A stretch of 13,572 nucleotides of DNA from DATMBL01 sp035559295 (GTDB lineage: Bacteria > Desulfobacterota > Binatia > UBA9968): positions 1-13,572 of the forward strand of contig DATMBL010000045.1 of NCBI GenBank assembly GCA_035559295.1, given 5' to 3'. Made by a program: the position numbers and the translations under genes. Under the pieces are notes generated by a model that did no database searches, was not told the DNA's origin, and worked only from the letters and a program-made list of their open reading frames with translations. How positions within the stretch are numbered: the stretch's first letter is position 1; each line of letters opens with the position of its first letter. Positions 1 to 6,456 of this stretch are shown here, piece after piece.

Positions 1-2
1 GG

Positions 3-1277
3 GAACTACATCGGATGCATGTGGTGGAGTTGACGTTGGCGGGGCGAGAGAGTGTGAAGCGAGGGGCAAAGTTTTTGGGGATCTCGGCTCGTCAGCTCAA
101 GCGCCTGCGGCGCAAGGTTCGTGAGCGAGGGTTAAAGGGGCTTTTGCATGGCAATCGGGGTAAGCGGCCGTGGAACAAGATGAGTCAAGAAACACGAGAG
201 AAAGTAATCCAACTCGTGCGGCGGCGCTACCAGGGGCTTAACGATACGCACCTGACCGAGAAGCTCAACGAGAAAGAGAAGCTTAAGTTATCGCGTTCAA
301 GCGTCCGGCGCATCCTTCGGCGGGCGGGGATTTTGGCCGTAAGAAGGCGTGGGGTAAGGCGACACTACAAGCGCCGGGAGCGAAAAGCGCAGGCCGGAGC
401 ACTGCTGTTATGGGATGGGAGCCCCCATCACTGGTTTGGAGAAGAGAAAGCCGAATGGACGCTTACGGCTGTGATGGATGATGCCACGGGGATGTTTTTG
501 GCCGGAGTGTTTTCCGCCCAAGAAGATGCGCAGAGCTATTTAATCTGTTTGCGCCAGGTTCTACTCGAGTACGGGATTCCCGCAGCCATCTACATGGACC
601 GCCACGGGATCTTTCGTCGTAACGACGATCACTGGACGCTTGAGGAAGAACTTGCCGGTGAGCGGACTCCCACCCAGGTCGGCCAGGCGCTACGGGCCTT
701 GGGCATTGAGCCCATCTTTGCCCTTTCGCCTCAAGCCAAGGGACGGATCGAAAGACTCTTTGGAACCCTCCAAGGTCGCTTGGTCCAGGAACTCAGGCTT
801 GCGAGGATTACCACGCCCGAGAAAGCCAATGTTTTTCTTAACGGTCGGTTCAAAGCAGACTTCAATCGACGCTTCTCTAAATCACCGAAAGAAATTCAAG
901 CCGCCTGGCGCTCTGTGCCCCGAGGGCTCGACCTCGATCGGATCTGTAGCTTTCACTACGAGGCTACGGTCGCTAACGATAATGCGGTGCGGCTCGGAGG
1001 CATGATCCTGGATATCCCACCCGGACCGCGCCGAGAGGGTTATGCGAAAAAAAGAGTTGAGGTCTGCCAACTCCTCGATGGCCGCTGGCGCGTCTATTAC
1101 CAAAATAAGCTTCTTTTGGAGACCTCGCCGCCGCCGATCCCGGTGCCGCTACGCACTCTACGGCGAAGGCACCGAAAGGCTCAAAACGAACAAAAAACGA
1201 AATCGCAGCGTCCGGATCAAAAAAATGACCGCCGTATAACGCTTATAAGCCACGATTTCGGAGTGGGGGCTACCTAG
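3..1277 (+). CDS. ISNCY-family (IS1202-like) DDE transposase, 5' end probably cut by the window
   Basis: This transposase cuts and joins IS ends through an RNase H-like DDE core. Numbering from the ATG at 15, residues 1-120 are a basic helix-turn-helix DNA-binding region (GAKFLGISARQLKRLRRK near 17-34, second basic helix around 95-120). The catalytic core follows, with probable acidic triad D134 (WDGSPHHW), D195 (YMDRHG) and E246 (GRIERLFGTLQ). The C-terminus is Lys/Arg-rich. The frame is open upstream of the ATG, reading E-L-H-R in front of Met1. Family members usually begin with a short segment of this kind, so the true start is probably before base 1. No frameshift or internal stop is seen, so the enzyme may be active if its 5' end is intact. 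No RBS is visible for the ATG at 15. Confidence 0.85.
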   Translation, partial: ELHRMHVVELTLAGRESVKRGAKFLGISARQLKRLRRKVRERGLKGLLHGNRGKRPWNKMSQETREKVIQLVRRRYQGLNDTHLTEKLNEKEKLKLSRSSVRRILRRAGILAVRRRGVRRHYKRRERKAQAGALLLWDGSPHHWFGEEKAEWTLTAVMDDATGMFLAGVFSAQEDAQSYLICLRQVLLEYGIPAAIYMDRHGIFRRNDDHWTLEEELAGERTPTQVGQALRALGIEPIFALSPQAKGRIERLFGTLQGRLVQELRLARITTPEKANVFLNGRFKADFNRRFSKSPKEIQAAWRSVPRGLDLDRICSFHYEATVANDNAVRLGGMILDIPPGPRREGYAKKRVEVCQLLDGRWRVYYQNKLLLETSPPPIPVPLRTLRRRHRKAQNEQKTKSQRPDQKNDRRITLISHDFGVGAT

Positions 1278-1342
1278 GGTACCCCCAAATTTTGCCTCCA
1301 ATTCGTGATCAACGTCGGATCGGCGAACCGTAGCTCAGGGGT

Positions 1343-1383
1343 GACATTTTCGCTGAACAGATAAGGGGACACTTTCGCTGAAC
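1343..1383 (+). repeat. Two 16-bp direct repeats at the IS right end (likely transposase binding sites)
   Basis: GACATTTTCGCTGAAC at 1343-1358 and GACACTTTCGCTGAAC at 1368-1383 match at 15 of 16 positions. They are 25 bp apart start to start, and each is preceded by a run of G. Paired copies of such a motif just inside the tip are seen at the ends of this group of IS elements and probably bind the transposase N-terminal helix-turn-helix. The repeat is read directly; its function is inferred. Confidence 0.65.
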
Positions 1384-1406
1384 TACAACAGTCTACGCCG
1401 AGTCTG

Positions 1407-1436
1407 TTGACTCGCGCCTTCGAGTTGTCCTACGTT
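1407..1436 (+). promoter_or_regulatory. Candidate sigma70-type promoter for the amidohydrolase operon
   Basis: TTGACT at 1407-1412 matches the -35 consensus at 5 of 6 positions. TACGTT at 1431-1436 is a weak -10 (3 of 6) after an 18-bp spacer. It lies just outside the proposed IS end and would give a leader of about 50 nt before the ATG at 1493. Motif matches alone support it. Confidence 0.3.
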
Positions 1437-1492
1437 ACGGGAGCAATGTCAGTGACTGCGCGCCCGCGCGCGCCTTTGCGAAGGAGCAGCTG

Positions 1493-2626
1493 ATGAAAGA
1501 CGGTTTCAAGGTGATCGACGCGGATCGGCACGTGTTGGAGCCCTCCGACTTGTACCAAAGATACCTGCCGGAGAAATTTCGCCACCGGGTGCGCCTGGCC
1601 GGCCCCAATCAAACGGTGCGCGAAGTCGACGGCAAGCCGGTTTCCGATTCGGCGCAACGACCCGGCCGGGCGACGGAGGATTACGGTTATATTTTTTCTT
1701 CGTCCAAGCGCTGGCGCGAATGTTTCGCCGACGCTTACGCCAACAAGTTCGACCCCGCCTCGAACGTCCGCGACATGGATCGCGAGGGCGTCGACGTGAG
1801 CGTTCTCTTTCCCACGATCGGCCTCTATATCATCTGGAGGGACGATATCGATCCGGAACTGAGCGCCGCGATTTGCCGGGCGTACAATACCTGGCTCGCG
1901 GAGTATTGTGATTACGATCGCAAACGACTCTACGGCGTGATGCTGATCCCGTTGCAAGATCCTGCGCGAGCGGTGCAAGAGCTCAAATACGCGCGCGAAA
2001 AGCTCGGGCTCGTCGGGATTTTTTGGCGGCCGAACAGGTTTTGCGGCCGTACCTTCGCCAGCCCCGACTACTATCCGATTTACGAAGTCGCCTCCGATCT
2101 CGGTGTCACCATCTGCGTCCACGAGGGGGCGCGAACCGTGCTATCCCAGGCCGGTTCGGATCGTTACAGCGAGTTCGGGCGCCACATCGCGTGCCATCCG
2201 CTCGAGCAGATGCTCGCCTGCCTGAATTTCTGCGCCGACGGCGTGCTCGAGAAGTTTCCGCGCTTGAAGGTCGCCCACCTCGAATCGGGCTGCGGCTGGG
2301 TGCCGTTCTGGCTCGAGCGCATGGACGAGCACTGGGAACACGAATCCCACGGCTCAGCCAAGACGACCAAGGAAAAGCCGAGCTATTACTTTAAACGCCA
2401 GTGCTGGGTGAGCTGCGAAGCGGGAGAGGAGCTGGCGCCTGTGTTCGTCGATTACGTCGGCGACGACTACCTGATGATTGCAACGGACTACCCGCACAGC
2501 GACGCGGTCGATAAATTTCCCGACAAGACCGTTGGCGCTTTGAGCGGCAACCCCAAACTGTCGCCGGAGTCGCGCCGGAAGATCCTCTGGGATAACCCGA
2601 CGAAGACCTACGGATTGGGTATCTAG
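1493..2626 (+). CDS. Amidohydrolase family (amidohydrolase 2 / ACMSD-like) metal-dependent hydrolase or decarboxylase
   Basis: This is a cytoplasmic TIM-barrel metalloenzyme of 377 aa, a normal length for the amidohydrolase-2 family, which includes amide hydrolases and non-oxidative decarboxylases such as ACMSD. Visible ligand motifs are the N-terminal DADRHVLEP with D11 and H13 (the D-x-H form of the first metal motif), H210 (TICVHEG), H262 (AHLESGCGW) and D332 (ATDYPHSD). The C-terminal WDNPTKTYGL matches the usual family end. The start is the ATG at 1493, with AAGGAG at 1481-1486 six nt upstream. There is no signal peptide. The gene lies 1 nt before a 2-hydroxyacid dehydrogenase and is followed by a Bug/TctC receptor, so uptake and breakdown of an organic acid or amide is a reasonable inference. 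The substrate cannot be named. The reaction could be hydrolysis or decarboxylation. Confidence 0.85.
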   Translation: MKDGFKVIDADRHVLEPSDLYQRYLPEKFRHRVRLAGPNQTVREVDGKPVSDSAQRPGRATEDYGYIFSSSKRWRECFADAYANKFDPASNVRDMDREGVDVSVLFPTIGLYIIWRDDIDPELSAAICRAYNTWLAEYCDYDRKRLYGVMLIPLQDPARAVQELKYAREKLGLVGIFWRPNRFCGRTFASPDYYPIYEVASDLGVTICVHEGARTVLSQAGSDRYSEFGRHIACHPLEQMLACLNFCADGVLEKFPRLKVAHLESGCGWVPFWLERMDEHWEHESHGSAKTTKEKPSYYFKRQCWVSCEAGEELAPVFVDYVGDDYLMIATDYPHSDAVDKFPDKTVGALSGNPKLSPESRRKILWDNPTKTYGLGI

Positions 2627-2627
2627 A

Positions 2628-3653
2628 ATGGCGCGCTTTCGAGTCAAGTACTTCGGCAGCAACGACGTCCCCGTCCATCTGATCAAGCCGATTCTCGACG
2701 AGATCGACGCGGATTTGGTGATCGCCAGGCCGACGACCGAGGCGGAAATCGTCGAGGCAGGGAAGGATGCGGACGGCATCATCATGCACGGATCGGTGCC
2801 GTTCACGCGGGAGATCATGTCGCAGCTCGAGCGGTTGAGGGTCGTTTGTCGCACCGGGGTGGGGGTTGATCGCATGGATCTCGACGCGGCTCGGGAATTC
2901 GGTATCAAAATCTGCAACGCCGCTGGCTGCAACTCGATTGAAGTCGCGGAACAGACGATCGGCCTGTTGATTGCAGTCTCGCGCAAGCTCGTGCGCATGA
3001 ACCAGTATGTCCGCGAAGGCAAATGGCGGCGCCACACGGCGGAGCTGCATGCTTACCGCGGGCGCGTGTATCGGATCGCCGGCCGAACGCTGGGCATCGT
3101 CGGTTTGGGGCACGTGGGACGGCAGGTTGCGCCCCGGGCTCAGGGATTGGGACTCAACGTGCAGGCCGTCGATCCTTACTTGGACCCTAAAATCGCGCGC
3201 GACCTGGGGGTCCGTCTCGTGTCTCTCGACGAGCTAATCCGCACCTCCGATTTCATCAGCCTGCACGCCCCGCTCACGCGTCAAACGCGCCGGATGTTCG
3301 GCAAGCCGCAGTTCGAGGCGATGCGAAACACCGCCTACCTGATCAACTGCGCGCGCGGCGGCTTGGTCGATACCGACGCGCTCTACGACGCGCTCGTTGC
3401 GGGGCGGATCGCCGGCGCCGCGCTCGACGTTACCGACCCCGAGCCGTTGCCGGCCGATCACAAGATCCTGAGCTTGCCCAATGTGATCGTCACCTGCCAC
3501 ACGGCGGCGAACTCGGATGAATCCTACGCTCAATGCCAGACGCATGCCGCGCGGGAGGTCGCGCGCGTGCTCAAAGGCGAGCCGCCGACCACCGAGGTTA
3601 AAGATCCTTGGCTTTTGGCCGAAGCCCAGGATCAGGGATTCGGGGGCGTCTAG
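2628..3653 (+). CDS. D-2-hydroxyacid dehydrogenase family (PGDH/CtBP-like) NAD-dependent oxidoreductase
   Basis: The product is 341 aa and reversibly interconverts a D-2-hydroxyacid and a 2-oxoacid with NAD(H). The split substrate-binding domain spans residues 1-110 and the C-terminal part from about 295. The Rossmann domain lies between them, with GLGHVG at 159-164 and an acidic residue at the following strand end (VDPY, D182). The family catalytic set is complete: R243 (NCARGG), E272 (DPEP) and H291 (TCHTAANS). The RTGVGVD loop at 75-81 is the usual substrate carboxylate loop. The start follows the upstream stop by 1 nt with only a weak Shine-Dalgarno, so translation is probably coupled to the amidohydrolase. 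The exact substrate is unknown. It is not convincingly serA, since the C-terminal ACT domain of long PGDHs is absent; a short tail (about 325-341) ends the protein. Confidence 0.88.
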   Translation: MARFRVKYFGSNDVPVHLIKPILDEIDADLVIARPTTEAEIVEAGKDADGIIMHGSVPFTREIMSQLERLRVVCRTGVGVDRMDLDAAREFGIKICNAAGCNSIEVAEQTIGLLIAVSRKLVRMNQYVREGKWRRHTAELHAYRGRVYRIAGRTLGIVGLGHVGRQVAPRAQGLGLNVQAVDPYLDPKIARDLGVRLVSLDELIRTSDFISLHAPLTRQTRRMFGKPQFEAMRNTAYLINCARGGLVDTDALYDALVAGRIAGAALDVTDPEPLPADHKILSLPNVIVTCHTAANSDESYAQCQTHAAREVARVLKGEPPTTEVKDPWLLAEAQDQGFGGV

Positions 3654-3742
3654 TTTTCGGTTCTTTGGTTCTCGAGTGTACCGTTAATCGCTTGTTGCGC
3701 AGCGGTGCCGCCGTTGCGGCCGAGGCGCGCGTAAACCCGACG

Positions 3743-4789
3743 ATGCTTAAAACGATTCTGTTCTTGATCGCGGCGACGCTGGTCGCGCCGCTATCTTTGC
3801 AAGCGGCGCAACCCGTGTTTCAAGACAAGACGATTACGTTGATGGTCGGTTCCGGGGCAGGCGGGCGGCAAGATCGGATTGCGCGCACGCTGGCCAAGTA
3901 TTTGACCAAGTACGTCGGCGGGAATCCGACATTCGTGATTCAAAACCTGCCGGGCGGGCGGGGTATCCCGGCGATGCAGAAACTCAACAAGGGACCCAAG
4001 GACGGAACGCTCCTGTCGATGGTGATCTCATCGTATCTCGAAGCCCCCTATTTCGGTGTTCCGGGAGCCGATTACAATCCGAGAAATTTCGTTTACACCG
4101 GCGCGCCCAGCACGGGCAAACAGCGCAACGTGTTATTTGTTCACCGGCAATCCGGGATTAAAAACCTTGAAGATCTGAAAAGCCGCGACGTCACGCTTGG
4201 CGCGTTGAGCGTCGGCCACAGAAGTTATCTCTACGGTCGCCTGGCCGCGGAACTTCTGGCGCTCAAAGTCCGTTGGGTGGTCGGGTACACGACGCCCGAA
4301 CTTTACGTTGCCATTGAACGCGGGGAGGTCCAGGGGCGCGTGAACGACGCCGCGTCGCTGCTTGCCGAACGGCCGGAGTGGTTCGAGAAGCGCGAGATCA
4401 TTCCGCTCGTGGCGATGACGCTGCCCGAGGAGTTGCCGCCGATTCCGCATCGGCTGATGACCGGCGTGCCCTCGATCATGCAGTTCGCAAAAACCGAAGT
4501 GCACAAGAACATCGTGCGCAAGATCAATTCCACGGAGCGGCTGGGCGGCGCGATGGCGTTGCCTCCCGGCACGCCGGACTCGATCCGCAAGGTTTTCGAA
4601 GACGCGCTGATGAAGACCGGGCAGGACCCGGAGTTCAGGAAAGAGTGGGAGTCGGTGGTTCTCGAAGGGCATCCCTTCGAAGAGATGTTCACGGCCAGGC
4701 AGGTCACCGATGCCGTGGAGATCTATACCGACTGGCGGCCCGAGATCATCGAGGCGTACAAACGCCTCGCGCACGAGCCGCCGAAATGA
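3743..4789 (+). CDS. Secreted Bug/TctC-type (tripartite tricarboxylate transporter) solute-binding protein
   Basis: This is a periplasmic receptor that captures a carboxylate-type solute for a TctAB permease or for sensing. I chose the ATG at 3743 (348 aa) because it opens a clear Sec signal peptide: K3, hydrophobic stretch 5-19, and likely cleavage near the Ala pair at 21-22. The open frame extends back to 3608 but there overlaps the dehydrogenase gene and hides the signal. Family marks are KTITLMVGSGAGG (29-41), the NLPGGRG loop (68-74), the basic-aromatic segment after GALSVGHRSYLYG (153-165), the IERGEVQGRVND segment (191-202) and the MALPPGTP region near the C-terminus. Length is close to, slightly above, the usual 320-330 aa. 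No strong RBS is visible. It is 89 nt downstream of the dehydrogenase and probably in the same operon. No TctA or TctB gene is present, so it is an orphan receptor here; its ligand is unknown. Confidence 0.82.
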   Translation: MLKTILFLIAATLVAPLSLQAAQPVFQDKTITLMVGSGAGGRQDRIARTLAKYLTKYVGGNPTFVIQNLPGGRGIPAMQKLNKGPKDGTLLSMVISSYLEAPYFGVPGADYNPRNFVYTGAPSTGKQRNVLFVHRQSGIKNLEDLKSRDVTLGALSVGHRSYLYGRLAAELLALKVRWVVGYTTPELYVAIERGEVQGRVNDAASLLAERPEWFEKREIIPLVAMTLPEELPPIPHRLMTGVPSIMQFAKTEVHKNIVRKINSTERLGGAMALPPGTPDSIRKVFEDALMKTGQDPEFRKEWESVVLEGHPFEEMFTARQVTDAVEIYTDWRPEIIEAYKRLAHEPPK

Positions 4790-4882
4790 AACCAGGCTGA
4801 GGTTCAGTTCAGGTTAAGATCGAGATTGACACGACATTCCGCATTCGTCTGAGATAAACCTCAACCTTAATCTTTAATCTTT

Positions 4883-5689
4883 TTATTTGCGAGTTGCCTT
4901 CCAGCTCCCCCCTGACTTCAACGTCCCCGCCATGATGTTTCCGTTGACGCGCCCCGTGTACTCGGCTTCGCCGGCGGTAAAGATGATTTGATCTCCGTTG
5001 AGTTTGCCTCGAACCGGAGCGGCCATGTTGCCCGATTTGAGCGTGCCGCTGATCGTCTGAAAGTTCTGCTTGAGCGTCAGATCTCCTTGCGGAAGTCTCC
5101 AGGTACCGTTCACTTTGGCCGGGACGATCCACAGGTGGGCCGTACACCAATGTTCGCAACCGGCGACCGTTCCGGTTTCGTCGGGCTTCCAATCACCCAT
5201 ATCGAACGTATTGGAAACAACGCGGGTCCCGGGCCTCAGATCGAGGATTTTAGGCCGGAGCTTTAGATTAATGCTCGATAGGAGGAACATCGTAATTACG
5301 GTTGCCCGCGAGAAGTCGCTCTCGAAGAGGTCGGCGCGCTCAAACGTCGCGCGCTCGCTCACGCCTTCTTTCGCGGCCGCGCGCCTGGACAGCTCGACCA
5401 TCTCGGGGTTGTATTCGATCCCGTGGGCGCGAGCGCCGCGTTTGGCCGCGGCGATCACGGTTCGCCCGTCGCCTGAACCGAGATCGATGACGAAATCCTT
5501 CGGCGTGACTTTCGCCATGTCGAGCATTTTCTCCACAAGGGCTTGCGGCGTGGGGACCCAGACGACATCCTTGCCTTCCTGGCCCACTTCCGGCGTGTAA
5601 TCCTTGGCCGGCTGTGCATGGACGCTTGCAAACGGCGGTAGCGCGACACAAAGGGCGAGAAACAGGCAGAGCGACCGGATGAACTTCAT
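4883..5689 (-). CDS. Exported class I SAM-methyltransferase-fold protein with C-terminal beta domain
   Basis: The product is 268 aa. Residues 1-25 form a signal peptide (KFIR, hydrophobic 7-22, cleavage after V-H-A). A class I methyltransferase fold spans about 45-190: WVPTP at 44-48, motif I VIDLGSGDG at 67-75, and acidic E92 (GIEYN) after the second strand for the SAM ribose. CEHWC at 178-182 could form a disulphide or bind metal. Residues about 200-268 are strand-rich and repeat GTLKSG at 215-220 and 255-260, ending GSWKATRK; similar domains close many secreted proteins. The start is the ATG at 5689, with AAGGAGAG a few nt upstream. The frame stays open to 5863, but that longer start would bury the signal. 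It is monocistronic, convergent with the Bug gene and divergent from 5959-6408. Its methyl acceptor, and whether it meets SAM outside the cytoplasm, are unknown. Confidence 0.8.
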   Translation of the reverse strand: MKFIRSLCLFLALCVALPPFASVHAQPAKDYTPEVGQEGKDVVWVPTPQALVEKMLDMAKVTPKDFVIDLGSGDGRTVIAAAKRGARAHGIEYNPEMVELSRRAAAKEGVSERATFERADLFESDFSRATVITMFLLSSINLKLRPKILDLRPGTRVVSNTFDMGDWKPDETGTVAGCEHWCTAHLWIVPAKVNGTWRLPQGDLTLKQNFQTISGTLKSGNMAAPVRGKLNGDQIIFTAGEAEYTGRVNGNIMAGTLKSGGSWKATRK

Positions 5690-5815
5690 AAAGCTCTCCT
5701 TTAGGTATTCGGTAGTATTCCGGCTCGGTAAGAAAGCAGCCGTGACGCTAGATTGTCTGAGAAATGGCTCAATGTCCAGGGACGGGCGTTGACATTGGCG
5801 CGCCAAAGTAGATAG

Positions 5816-5956
5816 ATGCCAGCCAGGCCCGAGCGCCTCCAGCAACTGAAACGCGCGCACCAAGGCTGGTCGACCCGCTCCGCGGTGGAAGAGGATAAAC
5901 GCTTGAGCGCGACGAGGAAGCGGGCGTTAGGGTCGATTCGATTCCAGGAGGTGTGA
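5816..5956 (+). CDS. Candidate small ORF (46 aa) just upstream of the secreted-protein gene
   Basis: An ATG at 5816 opens 46 codons ending at a TGA (5954-5956), two nt before the GTG start of the next gene. The Shine-Dalgarno of that gene lies inside its last codons. About 80% of its codons end in G or C (37 of 46), as in the real genes here, and the peptide is very basic (many Arg/Lys) with no membrane segment. Against it, no Shine-Dalgarno is visible before 5816, a TAG sits immediately upstream, and I recognise no family. It could be a leader or coupling ORF, or chance in GC-rich DNA. Confidence 0.25.
   Translation: MPARPERLQQLKRAHQGWSTRSAVEEDKRLSATRKRALGSIRFQEV
5946..5951 (+). promoter_or_regulatory. 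Strong Shine-Dalgarno AGGAGG that decides the start of the next gene
   Basis: AGGAGG at 5946-5951 is 7 nt before the GTG at 5959 but only 1 nt before the alternative GTG at 5953. Normal spacing favours 5959. Confidence 0.7.
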
Positions 5957-5958
5957 AA

Positions 5959-6408
5959 GTGAACAAGCTCAAACTTGCATGTTTGCTGCTGCTCTCGGGC
6001 TTGGGGCTAAGCTGCGCGGCGTTCGATCACGACGGCCGCATCGGTTACTGCGGCGGCAATCATCGCCTTCGGGTCGTCGATCTCGATATGGCGCCCGACC
6101 CGATTGCGGAAAAGGAGCGGGTGAAGCGCTGGTTCGTGCGACTTCGCGCCGACGGCACCGGAGAGTGCAGAACCGTGATCCGGATCCGCGACAACGACGG
6201 GGAAGAGGTGGGGCGCGAAGTGGCCTATCGGCTGCGCCCGGGGATGAACGAAATATCGGTTGAACCCTCCGAGCGATATCGCCTGAGCCGCGGCGAGCAT
6301 TGCTTCGAAGTCGTTGCCGATATCGACCGAACGCCCCGCCGAGTCGATGCCGAGCGGCGCTTCTGCGCACGCGAAATCGGCAAGCGCCGCTGGAGCATGC
6401 GCTCCTGA
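5959..6408 (+). CDS. Small secreted four-cysteine protein of unknown function
   Basis: The product is 149 aa and I do not recognise it. Starting at GTG 5959, residues 1-20 form a signal peptide (NKLK, then hydrophobic 6-18). The end, GLSCAAF, allows signal peptidase I cleavage at the Ala pair 20-21. C19 could be a lipobox cysteine, but Gly at -3 and Leu at -2 are poor for that. The mature part has four Cys (31, 70, 115, 136), an even number that suggests two disulphides in an oxidising compartment. It alternates charged and hydrophobic residues in likely beta strands (HRLRVVDLDM; ECRTVIRIRD; GEEVGREVAYRL; GMNEISVEP; HCFEVVADI). This looks like a single beta-sandwich domain with no catalytic motif. 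The C-terminus is Arg-rich. It is divergent from the exported methyltransferase and convergent with the VOC gene, so it is probably a one-gene unit or paired with the short ORF upstream. Confidence 0.7.
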   Translation: MNKLKLACLLLLSGLGLSCAAFDHDGRIGYCGGNHRLRVVDLDMAPDPIAEKERVKRWFVRLRADGTGECRTVIRIRDNDGEEVGREVAYRLRPGMNEISVEPSERYRLSRGEHCFEVVADIDRTPRRVDAERRFCAREIGKRRWSMRS

Positions 6409-6456
6409 ACGCGTGCGGCGCGCGCCGAAGTTCGAGCGGTTCCCTCGATATTCCGC

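Larger units (their letters stand above)
1..1390 (+). mobile_element. Partial insertion sequence, ISNCY/IS1202-like; left end outside window
   Basis: The element consists of a DDE transposase frame that runs to about 110 nt from a terminal region carrying two near-identical 16-bp direct repeats (1343-1358 and 1368-1383). I place the right boundary near 1390, because the inverted end would then begin TGTTGTAGTTCAGCG. This boundary is an inference, since the left terminus, and so the inverted-repeat partner and target duplication, lie outside the window. The stretch has fewer C-ending codons and looks less GC-rich than the chromosomal genes that follow, which fits an acquired element. Family assignment rests on the transposase sequence and its end organisation. 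Confidence 0.7.

Noticed and set aside
3608..3742. Longer N-terminus for the Bug/TctC receptor
   Set aside because: It would overlap the dehydrogenase gene and place 45 unrelated residues before a clear signal peptide.
4790..4882. Possible shared terminator between the convergent Bug and methyltransferase genes
   Set aside because: Only a 7-bp inverted repeat (4798-4804 with 4857-4863) enclosing about 52 nt, followed by a T-rich stretch. The stem is too short for its loop.
5690..5863. Longer N-terminus for the exported methyltransferase
   Set aside because: The ATG at 5689 has a strong AAGGAGAG upstream and opens directly with a signal peptide.
5769..5972. 67-aa minus-strand ORF in the divergent region
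   Set aside because: No RBS, no recognisable family, Ser/Pro-rich composition of a shadow frame, and it runs into the start of the secreted-protein gene.
6416..6427. 12-bp perfect palindrome CGGCGCGCGCCG between convergent genes
   Set aside because: It could be a hairpin or protein site, but it has no hairpin loop of useful size and no T-run. Such palindromes are easily produced in GC-rich DNA.
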